DNA of 64,000 bases from Lyophyllum atratum (GCA_014905825.1 JACGCN010000020.1:682001-746000), one strand, 5' to 3'. Numbered from the stretch's first letter, positions 48,801 to 60,978 are shown. Notes: generated from the sequence alone by a model not told the origin. Translations and numbers: made by a program.

Positions 48801-50255
48801 CCATAGGAAATGAGATTTCCAATCTCCGGGTGGACATCACCGTCTGGACTGCTACAAATGTCTGACGTCATTTATCAGACAATGAGCGGTAACGTTACGA
48901 ATAAAGGAACTCACGCCCTTTTCATTAGGTCCAAATGGATGGTCATGCACCATAGGAAGAGAATCTTGTCCACGATTTGGAATAGGCGAAAACAGTGTTG
49001 ACGCGAGTTCTGAGAGTTGGTCCAATGATTCTAAATAGAACATGAGCCGGCTCTATTGAGACGAGGATTGGTATACCTTTTCCAACGATGCACAGTCGCA
49101 TTCGGCTGGCGCAGTACTCTCGATTCCACCATTCTACCAACCGCCGGCGTGTTTCACGGCCGGTCGCGCCGCCGCTTGCCTTAATTTCATCTTCCCTCGA
49201 GGTGATTGATGGTTTATAAAAAGCGATGCATGTGGGCGCAGGGGGCTGGGGAAAATTAGGAGGGCGAGATGATATACCACCTTCCATTAATAATCCGCTC
49301 GCCTCTGATATAACTGCAGCGTTCGTCAAACTCTCCATGTTTCCACTACCAAACTTGCTCCATACATGTCCTTTCTTGCTGAGATGTTTATCCAACTGAA
49401 AGACACGGCGATCGTCCACTTGATGGTTCTTTTTATACTCGGAGTCGACGGCGTACAGTTCGCGGGAAGTAGAGCTCGGGGAAAATAGAGGAGAATGGAA
49501 GAATGGGGCAAAACGTTCAAGAGTTCGTGATAGCGCATGACTCGCAACGCTAAAGTGATAGTTTGTGTTAGATGATGATGTAGCAGCATTTGCAGCACCG
49601 TTGTTTTTGGCGAGGTACTGTGACAGAATTGCATCAGCAAACGTTACCAGAGAAGGCTGTGGCTCACCTCTGAGTATGCAAACTCAGAAGGAAACTGCTT
49701 TGTGCCCTAAAATGCAGAAAGCGGTTCAGGTGCGGGTTTGATAGTACGATAGGGAGGCGTTAACACGCCATCGCAGATGGATGAGATGTGTTAAGTTGCA
49801 CCAGAACTCACCATAAATAGTAAATGCTCACAATAGTGGGCGAGGCCTGGCATATCATCCTATAAATTTTTATCAAATTACAAACAGAGCTAGCTCGAGC
49901 GAATCTGACTTGCTGGATCAGATAAATGGCCCACAGCGACGTCAAGACTGGCAGCCGCCTCGTCTGCTCCAGCATCGTGCACGACGATGGCTTGTAAGCC
50001 ATTAGATAGTTGAATAATGCGATACTCTCTATCGTCCATCTCAGATTTCTGGATTGGGATTTGGAAGACTAGGAACGGAGGGACCGTCCCAGAGATGACT
50101 CGGCGCCAGTCGCTTTCGGAAGCAACAGTGTGGGTGTTGTTGTATTCGACAACAAAAGTGGAGGAAGTAGCAGGTAGTGGGAGCCATGAGGAAAGAAAGA
50201 TTGAGAAAAATAGCTTGTGTAACCAGTGGCAGAACAGGGTACCCGAAGTCGACAT
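45876..50255 (-). CDS. M16 metalloprotease, insulysin/Ste23 type, 1176 aa
   Basis: Sixteen exons, 3531 nt: 50255-49914, 49859-49812, 49706-49668, 49617-49077, 49030-48915, 48861-48606, 48546-48131, 48071-47976, 47926-47817, 47766-47725, 47669-47456, 47406-47286, 47231-47140, 47084-46994, 46941-46486 and 46426-45876. The first intron is GC-AG (GCAAGT). The catalytic half has VHDAGADEAAASLDVAVGHLSDP and the inverted zinc motif HYCEH in GLAHYCEHLLFMGTKQFP, with the downstream Glu in ELYAVDSEYKKN. The regulatory half has LRTQEQLGYFVKC, QSESPPGYLEQRV and KLSVHVVSQ. This is the full four-domain clamshell that degrades small peptides; yeast Ste23 and Axl1 relatives also process pheromone precursors. 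The N-terminal 30 residues are unusually hydrophobic (LFFSIFLSSWLPLP) and may act as a signal or anchor. Confidence 0.93.
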
Positions 50256-51166
50256 GAACCTTGAAGTGGATGGGGAGAGTTACTGCTAGCTCAGGCATAC
50301 AACACCACCTGTTCATTCAGCCTTCCGGGCACGCGATAATCGCGTGGTCCAAGTCGTATGCACGGAGAGTCGTTCCCGGAACAAACGTTGGGACAGCGAG
50401 CCTAGCTGAGGTGAACACACCTCCCTGATCCGCTGTCAGCCGGCAATTCCCGTGCCTTCCGTGAAGACCAGAGTCATCGAGATTTCAAGCTTTCAAGAAC
50501 CTGTCAAAATGTCTGTGATGTTCAAATTGTTCACTTAACAAGAACCACACTCGAGAAGGGTGTACTGCTACGAGCCGATAGCGCTGTGAGTAAGGTATGC
50601 CTAGGGCAAATGATTTTCAACCCTGGAACAGGCTACTTCGGTCAATGCCAGCGGTGTGAATCCTTCCCCATCTGGCGCTTTTCGAGGGATGGAGGAAGAA
50701 TACGAGCGACTGAGATGTTTCGTGGACTTGACGGCCTTGGACTCTAATGCGTTTCGGTCGGCGTTGGTGGCTCACGCAAATCACAGCGCGATATCGGTGC
50801 TGGAATATCTGCAGCGATAGTCGGTCGAGTTGCACAAGCAACGCTTCCAAAGGACGCCGAAGAGGTTGAAGGTTCGTACGCTGTTGTTCGGGGTGAATAT
50901 GCGCGTTGGCTAATAACTGGCCTAGGTCTCGCACCTTGAGAGCGCAACGCGACAGCTCCGAACATACTCGAGTTATTGCCTGGTCATCGATAGCTACTCG
51001 TGAGTCGCCAGCGCGCGAATAACGTATGGTCTGGAACGTACAATGGTCAGTTAGGACTTGCATGTTCGTCTGAATATAATCGAGGAAAAAGATATCTTGG
51101 CTAGAATACAAATACCCACCTGACCTGCCTCATCACCAGGTATCATCCATCCTGATAAAGGTGCCT
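50256..51166. other. 911-bp interval, no convincing gene
   Basis: A 164-codon minus-strand frame (50617-51111) and a plus-strand frame with sensible composition (about 50636-50820) overlap each other. Neither has a domain or a supported splice pattern, so neither is called. Confidence 0.3.
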
Positions 51167-51284
51167 CTACCCGCCGTGCAGCGTCGAGATGAAAACGATC
51201 TCATCCTTGTCCTTGAGCACATACTCTCCCTCGCCTTCCAGTTCCCAATCCGTGTCGTTAACGAGAACCAGTATTCCTGGGCGG
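51167..51284 (-). pseudogene. URM1: URM1-like terminal exon without a recognisable 5' part
   Basis: A 118-nt exon with canonical acceptor (CAAACAG) encodes [38 protein letters not shown] then stop, cut here into visible motifs: [10 protein letters not shown], the [13 protein letters not shown] tail and the terminal Gly-Gly essential for thiocarboxylation. That is the C-terminal 38 residues of the ubiquitin-related modifier Urm1 (tRNA 2-thiolation and urmylation). Between this exon and the end of the deubiquitinase gene 350 bp away I find no sequence for the first 60 or so residues. Either the gene is 5'-truncated or its upstream exons have diverged beyond my recognition. Confidence 0.6.
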
Positions 51285-51638
51285 CTGTTTGACACAAGAC
51301 ATCAAGTCATGTACAGAGATCGATAGAGAGACGACGGGAAGCTACAAGAGAGAGAAAATTAACGCGTAATAACACCAGTGGCGGATGAGCTGGCGGCACT
51401 CTTGACAACAGCGATGGAAGGAAGGTCCCACCGAACTTCCGCAGCCGGGCACGTCACACCTCTATTAGTGGCTGTTGCAAAGAAAAGATATTCCACACAG
51501 AATTAGTTTGGCATCGTCAAAATGTGTTCCCGAGCGAGCTCTCAATCAAACAAAAGGCTAGCAACACCTGGTATGATACATATGTGCAAGTGAGTATTAT
51601 GGTATTTCCAATGGATCAGAAGATAGAAAACAAAGTCA
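51285..51638. other. Region where the URM1 body would be expected
   Basis: 354 bp holding short open frames, one with a KFGG word loosely recalling the Urm1 EFGGGLE start, but no continuous MoaD/Urm1 beta-grasp pattern. Confidence 0.3.
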
Positions 51639-54600
51639 TCACAAGGCGTCTTCCATCATAGAAGGATCGAATCGTTTCACAGTGTCAACGACTTCAGCAC
51701 CCTTGCGCGCGAAAACGAGCTGAAAAACAGTTAACTTCGAAACTGCGGGCAAAAACAAATGACCAGGACACACCAAGTACGGGTTTGCAGTCGAACCGGT
51801 CGTGTCTGCCAACACCTCCTCCTTCGACACCACCGTAACGTCCGAATCATTGTACTTGAACCAAGAGTCAGGCTGTTCAGGTAGGTGGCGGGAGTAGAAA
51901 AAGTAGTGCCCAAACGACGGCGATGATCCTCTGTGGATGAAGACGGATGTCAACTCGTATGCGATCTCCGTATTGTCGCGCCAGATAGCCTCCAGCTCGT
52001 CCTTCAGCTGATCCGCGCGAGCCCGGAGGTCATCGATCTCGGCCTTGAGCAGGCCTTGTTCATTGTTCAGCTGGAACAGCAGGTCGTCGTCGGTCATCTC
52101 AATCTCAGTCCCCAACTTCGACATGAAGTTGCCCGTGTTTTCGAGCGCAGAAAGGTAAGAACCATCCTATACTTAAGTCAGTTCTGTGTAAATATTCTTA
52201 GAAAGCAAACACTAACTTTGCCTTCTAGCAGGATGCGAACGCGCTCTCTGCAGGCGTTAAGTCGAGCTTGGATGACCTTAGACTGCGCTCTTTTATGGGG
52301 GTCCGCATGGTCCATGAAACGGTCCATGTAGACGGTCTCTCCAAACTTGACGTATGCCTGAGATTTGTAAGGCTGCAGGGTTTCGCGGTTGAATTGTACC
52401 CTCTGAGAACCAGATAAGGTCTGATAATGAACAGCGATAGTATATATGACCGACCTGTAGCTGGATCTGCAGCACTGGTGGGAGATCGATGAGGGAGACT
52501 TCCATCCTCCGCTTTTCGCCGTTAAACTCGACAACATCGTCGAAGTACCCGCTGAGACCATCATAGATGTCAACACCATCGACGGTCACATTCACCGGGA
52601 GATGCGAGAACAAGTCCTCCTTCTCATGAACCGATGATCGTGAAGCTAGATTGCCTGTCAAGCGTTGTCGAAGCTTCCCATAGAACAGCCTGGAAAGGGC
52701 ACAGATCAGATGGGGCAAACACATATGGAGTTGGGCTACGAACCGTTTCACAACACTAGTCTTGTCAGAGCTCTCGCCCTGCGCGTCACCAAGCCCGTCA
52801 AACTTGAGCAATGCGGTCTCGATCTGGAACATGCAGTTATCCATGCACTCCGCAACATCATGTTGTTTTCCTTGAGATAAATCATCGACGTCAGCTAGTC
52901 ACCAAATAAAAAATGAAGACCACATACCAAACATCATGACCGAGTCCGAAGTCTGAGCCGACTTGCGTGGCGGTAGAGGCGGCGGCTTACCGCCTGGCGC
53001 AGGCGTATCCCTCATATCCACATCGACATGTGAAGACGACCCCGAGCCCGAAGCCCTCGGTGGACTCTCAGGGCTCAGAAGAGGCGGCGGGGAATCCGAC
53101 ATCCGAGAAGGGCTCGAGGTGAAATCATTTCGGACAGGCGAAGGTGGAACCGCCGCTGGGCTATCCAAGTCCATCGCACTGGGCTCCCTATCCATATCCC
53201 GAGGCCGCTTTCCCAGCACAGAGTTCGGCGAGCGTGTTGGCGAGCGGGTAGCCTCCACGGTTATTTCCGCTACCGATGTTCGCGGCGGTGCATCGTCCAC
53301 GAGCGTCGCATCCGTATCGTTCGAGGAGTCAGTGCCGCCCTTGTCCGCCTCGTCCTCTTCCTCGTCCCTCGAGGTGACAAGCGCCAGCTTGGCAAGATCA
53401 ATGCTTGGGGTGACTGCAGCTGCCTCAGCGTATTCGAGGTTGAAGAACAGCTCCGCAAGTTGGTTGATGACTGGGGGTGTTCGGTATTAGTGGGTGGACC
53501 AGATCAGAAATGATATGTTACATTTCTTGGAGCGGACAATTTCCCTCCTTGTCACTAGCCGCCCACCGACGCGATGCCGCTTGAGATCATCGTCGGAGAA
53601 TTTTTCGTCTTCGACTGACTTCAAGTCAAGCTTCGACATCGGGGTGACAGCCTCCCGCAGGTCCTTGATCGTGTAAAAGTACTGAATAATGAAAGAAAGG
53701 TTGTCAGCGCTAGTGACTCATAACGTCATTAAAGTTGCAGCACCTGTAATAGCGAGTTCAGATAGCAAGTGTTTCCAAGTTGATTAAGCCCCCGGGGCAA
53801 GTCAGCGCGAATGGGTACAATAATCTCTCCAGCTATGGATTGAATTCAGTGGGTTGCAACGAAGACACGACAAAGGCACATACGGTCCTGCCCCATTTCA
53901 ATGAACTGACGGAGGCGTTGGCTGTCGCGCACCTCAGCAATGACAGTCATCGCCTCCCTCATTTTATCAATCTGTGACGGCAGCTCATCCATCTAAACCA
54001 GCAACGTTGAGTCTCTCATACACGTGAAGAGCTTGGAAACTTGCCCGCATGTTGTAAACAGTGATCAGCATGAAGTCGTCCACATTATTCGGCACTTCAA
54101 GCGTATCATACGCCTTCTCAGGTGTCATCACCCGATCTTTCCCAGCCTCCCACACCCTCCTCAACGTTTCACTCCCCCTCGCCTCCGCCAGCATCCTAAA
54201 CGCCTCATTCGCAGACCTCAGCAGATCAGCCCCATGCTCCGTATCCTTCCACGACCTCTTAATGCACTCCCTCCATGCACTCTCAAGGAAAGACTCCTCC
54301 ACATCAGTCTCATCGTAATCCACTCTGAGTGCACCCTCGGGACCAAATCCTAGCGTCTGAGCAGCTCGTTGGAGATCCTCGAAGGTGAAGCGGTCGCGGG
54401 ACCGTTCCGTCGCCAGAATCTCGGGCAGGGATTGCGGACAGCCCGGGAAGTTTTGCATGACTTGCACGATGTTTGAGAAATGGGTGAAGTAACCAATCGT
54501 TCCTGCAGGGTCGCAGCGGACTTGGGCATAGTAGGCGAAAGCGAGAAGGTCTGAAGGCAATGCTTGAGAGGGAGCAAAAAACAACTGTGGCATGATCATA

Positions 54601-56745
54601 CCAGCGGAATAAGACATCGGTGTCAAGCCTAGCTGCCGCCAGTCATTTTGAAGGTGGTCAGCCTGCAATAGAGGGGCCGATAGTTCGCCGCGGGGAACTG
54701 AGGGGAGGGGGGGACCGAGGTCAGCAAGGGAAAGAGGCTAGCTGTCGAATGAAAGGTACAAACTCTGATCAGGATGTGCTCCAATGGCAGTCTGGTACAT
54801 TTCTCTTGCGCTCTGGATTTGGACGTGTGGTTTAAGCTTCGTCACCCAGTCTTTGAAATGTGAAGCTATCATGGGCGATGAGCGGATGGACTGGTATCAA
54901 GTGAATAAGGGGAACGCACCATTGATACGCTTGAAATCGACGACCCAGGCACTAACTTCCACCCAGGCACGAAGCAGCTTCCGGCGATTCATTTTTTCTA
55001 CCGAAGTCAATATGCCTGTTGGCGGAGCACGGAGGGCAGGTTCCGTTTCGTATACCTCCTCCGTAAATCCCAAGGCCTCAAACATCCGTTTTCTGATTGT
55101 TTCACGTCAGTGCGAGGCAACATATTAAGGTTTGAGCAGGAGCAGGAAAAAAAAACTTACGTGTTCGCATTCCACCCAACCTTCAGCTGGAAGTTGGGGC
55201 GGGTTGTTCGCAGCAGCCGAACTTCCCCTTTCCAAAGCTTGTTCTCAATAACACTGTGATCACCATCCCCATCAGCCGAATGTCTAGCACGATACTATGG
55301 ACTGACGTGATCAAAGTCTCCATCGCCAGTGCGATGGCTTGTTCTCCGGATTTTCCAGGCAGCGGGTTGCTCTTCTTGTCCCGCACGAACTCGTCGAAGC
55401 ACTTGCGCGGGATAACACCAGGAATGACCCCTGAGGCGACACAGTAGAACTGACATTGACAGCAAATATAGAGGTCCAACAGCTCCCCCTCTTCCTCCAT
55501 CTCGCCCTGATCTATTGCTTCAAGCTCCTGGGGATCTATCGTCTCGATGTCGATATCTTCCATGACGGTTTGCGCGCGTCGCTTCTGCTTGACGGTCTCG
55601 GTCGCCTCCCACTCTTCTCTTCGGAAGGGAGGAGTAAGCTTGTGCGAGTCCACTGCCTTTGAATACTTGTGGAAATGGTGCGTCTTATTGGCGCGGCCGA
55701 AGAGCTGGCCCTCGTCACCAATGCACGACACCATGCGCCGCCGGCGTTCTTTGTCAGGGAGAGGCCGGTGATCGGAATCTTTGAACGTCTGGGCGAGAGG
55801 AGGTGACACATTCGATGACTTCCAGCTGAGGATGACCCAGCCATTTTCTTTCGGGCAGTAGTACGCGTTGGGATGAGGGACGGCCGTCCTGACATCATTC
55901 TCTGTGGGGGGCGGAGGCGGTGGTGCGGTGGTGGATGTAGATGGGACAGGGCTCGTAGGTGCAGCAGATGACGGAGGAGGAGACGACCACGCATTGCGTG
56001 GAGGAGCGGCGGTGGGCTGTGCATCGGACGCCGCATCGCTTGATAGCACAGGGGGAGGGGGAGGAACCGCAGCGGGCATCTTTGTATCCGGCGGGGTGAC
56101 GCTCACTGAGAATAGAGTATGATCTGGGTCATGTAACTCCTCTGCAAGCACAGGAGGAAGTATTCCTGGCCCGGGACGCTGTTCCTTCTCGCGCAGGCGC
56201 GGGTCCCACCAATGCTTCTCCTCATACTCGTCTCTTCCCTCGATGGTTACATCGACGAGGGGCTTCGAGGAGTGGTAATCCATGGCATCAAATGCATAAT
56301 CCTCCCTTCCGTGATTGCTCCCCCACCCTTCGGTCGCAGATATTTTGTTGTTGTACGAGTCCCACTCGTCAGTCTGACCTCCCCAACCGTTGTCAAAATA
56401 TGGCACCGTCCCACTCTTACTTTCCCAGCCTTGGGAGGGTGTGAGCCCAGGCAAAGTCTCCATGGTGTCTTCCGCAACAAGTTCGGGTTCGCGGAACCCG
56501 GGCGTGGTGGACGAGGAGACATATGCGGGTGGAAGGTCCGCCGGGGGTACGTATGTAGTGTGGCTGGACCCTACGGTGAACGAACGCGTCGGAAGAGGCG
56601 AGGCTTTGGGTGCTCCGTAGAAAGAGGTCGGTGCCACTGCGGTCGCATTCATAGCACCAGAGATCGGAGTGTTGGGCCTCTGCGCTGGCACGGATCCCGG
56701 AGTGGGAAGGGGGCGGCGGGGCTTCGGAGCGTCTTTGTTATCCAT
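51639..56745 (-). CDS. Ubiquitin-specific protease, UBP2/USP25-28 type, about 1460 aa
   Basis: Fourteen exons: 56745-55307, 55253-55161, 55092-54920, 54865-54764, 54697-54045, 53992-53884, 53832-53744, 53681-53522, 53470-52928, 52870-52744, 52689-52455, 52402-52217, 52166-51774 and 51719-51639; 4383 nt. The intron after 54045 is GC-AG (GCAAGT), and the last intron is in frame. The N-terminal 400 residues are Pro/Ser-rich and disordered, followed by a Cys-containing module (ICCQCQFYCVASGVIPGVIP) shared by Ubp2 relatives. The catalytic domain has the Cys box GLNQLGNTCYLNSLLQ, QQ-box region KQHDVAECM, and the His/Asp box GSSPSFGHYFFYSR with SWFKYNDSDVT. A long acidic and Pro-rich insertion splits it. 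In yeast Ubp2 trims K63-linked chains with Rsp5/Rup1. The TTG codon six bases upstream is not a start; ATG 56745 is used. Confidence 0.9.
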
Positions 56746-56783
56746 ATTCAAATTGACCCTACGGATGTCGAGTGCATTCAGCT

Positions 56784-57026
56784 TTAGTGTGGCTGCCGAT
56801 GGAGTAAGATATGCACAGATAATGAGGGTCTGACCTGTAGGGCACGTCTTTCTGGATCAGAGCCGAGAATCTTCGGTAAGATAGTGGCTAGGCTGATATA
56901 GTACTTTGAAGAGAGAAGGACGCGCTCGATGGTGGTCAAGTCGTTGAACACACTCTCGGCCTCGTCTGGAAAGTGCTTATTGCGTACGTAATCTCCACAC
57001 TGCCACCAACCGCCACATAACGCCAT
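56784..57026 (-). other. Short ORF upstream of the deubiquitinase, possible mobile-element remnant
   Basis: An ATG-initiated frame whose first 64 residues look protein-like, followed by a GTCAGA donor-like site. It cannot be joined to the deubiquitinase in frame using the obvious acceptor. The order CGGWW.CG, RNK.FPD, F.DLTTIERVLLSSKY weakly recalls the helicase-like N-terminal module of basidiomycete Helitron proteins (C..C, NK.P, LT..E..LI.), so it may be a fragment of one. No function is assigned. Confidence 0.25.
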
Positions 57027-57265
57027 GCTTGTTCTTTCAAAGCCCTACATAGAACATTTCAATAAATACCGTGGCTAACTAACGCATGTAAAGGCCTCAA
57101 AAAGCTACACGAATTCTAATAGAGAATAGGAGAATATTAGCTAGACCCAATCTCTCTTCCTCCATTCAAGGCTGTAGCCAAACAGCACAAAACTCAGATC
57201 TACTTTTAGACCTGGCGACGTCGACGCGGACGCTTAACGAGCACCCCTGAGCACCCCCGTCCACA

Positions 57266-57826
57266 ATGTCCGACGTCGATCTCGTGTCGTTGATCACTTC
57301 AGACACAACTATTAAGTCCGTCAGCACCTCTCTCTCACGACATCGTTGTCTAATCAGACACGACGTCCAGGGTCAGCTCGACGCTGGACAAGTCGGTCGG
57401 CAAAAAATATCTCGTCGACGATAACCCGGAAACGTGCTGGACATCTCAGCAGGTGAACCATCTATACTCAGATATCCTAACTCAAGACTCAAGACTCTCA
57501 TACCACAGGGTCTACCTCAACACGTCCAACTCGGCTTCGCAGACCGCGTGATCCCGCGCAGGATCCTGCTCACCTTCCAAGGCGGCTTCGTCGGGACACA
57601 GTGCTCCCTCTACGCCGATTCCGAGGCGGAAGGAAAGAAAGACTGGCGGCTGTGGACATCTATATACCCCGAAGATGTAAACCGGAGGCAGTGTTTTGAT
57701 CTGCCGCTGTTCGATCTTGATAACGGGCTGAGCTCGTTGAAATTAGTCTTCGAGCAAAGTTCTGATTTTTTCGGTAGGATCACTGTATATGATTTAAAGC
57801 TCGAAGGAAAAATCATATCGAGCTGA
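57266..57826 (+). CDS. NR2C2AP/TRA16-like discoidin-fold protein, 149 aa
   Basis: Three exons, 57266-57315, 57371-57452 and 57509-57826, 450 nt in frame. The protein follows the nuclear-receptor-2C2-associated-protein family almost end to end: SDVDLVSLITSDTTIKVSSTLDKSVGKKYLVDDNPETCW is represented by the motifs VSSTLDK, KYLVDDNPETCW, GLPQHVQLGF, ILLTFQGGFVGTQC, IYPEDVNRRQCF and FEQSSDFFGRITVYDL. These make one F5/8-type-C (discoidin) beta-sandwich. In animals the protein binds an orphan nuclear receptor; in fungi, which lack such receptors, the partner is unknown and a cytosolic or nuclear scaffold role is likely. Confidence 0.85.
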
Positions 57827-58487
57827 TGGCCGTTTTAAGACAAGACATGGATGTACATCCAAAGGAGTGATGGGTAGCCACACCAACGAATCCAAGTCAA
57901 AAGACGGCCCACAAAACCTGTTCAATGAAGTACGGGAATCCAAAGCAAAATAAATCAAGACAAGTTCCAAGGTATCTATACAAATCGCTGCGATAAGAGG
58001 TAGGTGTGTACTGTGTGGTGATTCGATCTCCGGAAAATTAATGTTGATTTTTTCTGCCCGAATAGAGTGGCTGAGGATAGCATACATTTCCGAGGAAGTG
58101 AGGTCTTGAAGATCAATGACGAGTTCGCCGAGTTGATCCCACGGTAGCTGTAAGCATGGCAGGGAATGTGGGGCTCTAATTTCACCAAGGATTTTAAGGC
58201 GCTATCAAGAGAATGACCCAGAAATATCGTAGCTTGAAGCTGACCACGCCGCCGCCGAGCGCCGCCTTATATGTTTCCGAGGTGTTTCGTCGACGGCACG
58301 CTCGCTGTCTTCAGACTAGCGCCACACGACTGCGCCAGTTCTACGCGACTGTCGGGGGCCGGGTTGGCGCGATGATGGTCATCGAGGGAAAGTAGTATAC
58401 TCCGCAGCTTCAATGACATATGTTCTGTTGGTATTGAGTGAACGTCAAGTCCTAGTGCATTATTTAAGCCCTACTCTACTACGCTGC
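57827..58487. other. Intergenic region between convergent genes
   Basis: 661 bp, AT-richer than its surroundings in places; no gene or repeat recognised. Confidence 0.35.
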
Positions 58488-60270
58488 CTAAATGTCCAAA
58501 ATCCTTTCCATCATTTGAAGGTCATGCTCAGTCGTGATGAGCTCGCCATCGTATGCGCCATCAGGCCGCCAGAGATCATCTCCGAAATGAACGTTCATGG
58601 GGTATCGCACCTCTCCAATCGTCCCCGCCCAATCGAAATCGACCAGCCTAAACTTCGCCTCACTGCCCTTTGTAAACATGAGATTGACGTTGCGAACATC
58701 GCCGTGCACGAAACCCGCGTCGTGTAGTCGGGTTAAGCTGTGTTTGACTTCGTCAAGGAGCGGACGAGTGAGCTCGCGGTCGAAGTCCGGACGGCGTCGG
58801 TACTCGAAATAGTTGACATAGTCTTTGCCGAGCAATTCCATAACCACCATGAACCAGCCACCGGGTATGACTTCGAATCCTAGCAACCTTGGTGCAGCGC
58901 CTGTGGATGCACAGAAACCATGCGCGTCCTTGGAGTAGCGGCGAGCAAATTTGATGCAGATGTTGCCACGGCCGCCTTGTAGTAGTCGGGCAACAAACAG
59001 CAGTTTATCTTGATCCAATTGCGATACGTACTCGAAGACGCATTCCGCAGCGTCGTCAAGTGATGTGAAACGTGTGGGGTATGGAAATCGAGGGTTAGGC
59101 GGGGATAAGGAGCTGGAGGCAGTCGTGGAAGGGAGTTCGTCCCGGTAATAGGCCTCTAGTGAACAAACCGCACGTTTGTAGGCGCCGAGATGACGCGCGG
59201 CTATGGTTCTCAACGTCGTATCAGAGTGGTGCGTGTGGAAGGGAAGAGCCGGCGAGAGTACCTGAAGATTGGGGCGGTCAGTCCATGCCGCACCCGCAAA
59301 GCTCATATAGGGACCTGTTTTGGATATCAGGATGGGTGGGAACGAAATATCGAGAGACAAACCGAATACAAGTACGATTATGCATGGAAGGCCTGAATTG
59401 GGCATCTTGGCGGCATGATCCCTTGTACTCTCGACGTAGTACAAGCCCGCCTGGAAATATGGCTCCGCACCACTACATGCGACCTCATTCTTGAACTCCG
59501 AGAGATTGAAACGGTGGGGGCCAGAAAGGGTGTCGCCATCGAACACTTCCCGAACTTTCTCAGCTCGCTGGTCCTCGTTGTCGTAGATATCTGACATAAC
59601 CTTCTGCAGCTCTAGCGCCAGCGCGTTATCCTCCTTGACTGGTGTGTACGTCTCGCAATCGTCTTTAAATCGGCCAAAAACGGGATGGAGGAGAGTCACT
59701 GGAATTGTCGCAGAGGCACCGTAGGGACGATCGCAAGGAATCATCCGATCGCTCCTCTTTTGATGCTTCCGAAATTGCTGAGGTTTTCCTTGGCTCGAAG
59801 GGGGATTTTTCCCGCATGCCTCCAGGAAAGTATCGCGAGCTTGTTTCACATTAAGTGGCTCGCCAGGAGGAGGTTCAGTTGGGTGGGTATCTGCTGAACT
59901 TATCAGGAAGAGACCTGAGTGTAGAAAGCGATTCGGACTCACCAGGTGGTTTTACAATAACGTGGACGTGATTGTCATGTATGTCCCCGAAAACCTGTGA
60001 CAATTTGAGCCAAGGCTGCCCTAGAATCTGTTCATCGAGGCGGAGGCTACCGAAGCTCGCTGTGAGACTGTCGTCGTCGTCACTGAGCGGAATGGAGACC
60101 TTGAAGAGGTCGAGTTGGTTCGTGGGGACGTTATCGAAGTGAGGACTGGTTTCTTTCTTGATCAATCTCCTGAGGTCGGCGACGTTCTTGGTATCCAAAA
60201 TGTCGATGATGACGAGGTTCTTGAGCGCTTGACGAAAAACCAAGCAGTTGAGTGAGAGTTCGGTGGGCAT
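58488..60270 (-). CDS. Crinkler (CRN)-type protein: ubiquitin-like header plus protein kinase-like domain, 560 aa
   Basis: Three exons: 60270-59943, 59890-59363 and 59314-58488; the second intron is 48 nt and in frame. Residues 1-110 match the CRN N-terminal ubiquitin-like header in order: LSLNCLVF, VADLRRLIKKE, DLFKVSIP (the conserved LxLWKVxIP-type strand), LSQVFG and VHVIVKPP. A linker DTHPTEPPPGEP leads to a middle region (residues about 130-300) and a C-terminal kinase-like fold with ICIKFARRY as the candidate Lys strand, MVVMELLG hinge, GFVHGDVRNVNLMF catalytic loop and RLVDFDWAG metal-binding loop. CRN proteins are known as host-translocated effectors in oomycetes and chytrids and also occur in non-pathogenic fungi, where a conflict or self/non-self role has been proposed. 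No signal peptide is visible. Confidence 0.85.
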
Positions 60271-60978
60271 GATAAATGTCGGTTATGCGAGTGGCCCTCA
60301 AAATAGCTTCAGATAGCAGCGGACGAGCAAGACCATCGTTGAACTTGAACTTGAACAATGACATGGAACAATGGCATTGCCATCAGCCCATCGCCGATCA
60401 CGATCAAGATCACATGATTAGGACTTGAAGTTGTCTCCGATGATAATACTGATCTCCCCCCGCTCGTTCCTTCGAGTCGGCACTGCTTGCTTTCCTGATC
60501 TTCTCGCCTGTGCGGTCTCGAGAAAGAGGTAGCCCAGGGTAGAGCGGATGAGTGCGACCAGCAACGCGCGGGTAATACGTGACGTTTCGTCGGCCCTTCT
60601 GTCGTGTTTCCTAACTAGTGTAGTTGGTTGTGGCTCTCAATAGAGACCCATCACAGTCAGAAATCTGCACCCTCCATCCACAGAATCCCCCATGTCTCAC
60701 TTGTACCATGTACACATTAGCTCCTGAATAGGAACACGCAGTTACACACAAGTCTTACTTGGCATTGATGCAGCTTCTAGGCCTCCGGCGAAGAAAACCG
60801 TTCACGCTGTCCAGCAGCGCTGAGATTACATGCACTATTCTTCGGGTGCCACAGGCTCATGTCCGTTCTGAAAGGCTAAAGCGCACTTCCATTGCAGTAC
60901 TGGTATCAACAATTATGTGCTAAGGGTATTATATCATCACCCAAGCCCCAAACCATCGAGGCTCTGCGCACTACATAC
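60271..60978. other. Intergenic region, no gene seen
   Basis: 708 bp between the CRN-type gene start and the EXO84 3' end. No coding or RNA signal recognised. Confidence 0.35.

Noticed and set aside
50617..51111. 164-codon minus-strand ORF
   Set aside because: Composition looks like an antisense reading; no domain, and a plus-strand reading of part of the same DNA looks equally protein-like. Neither could be supported.
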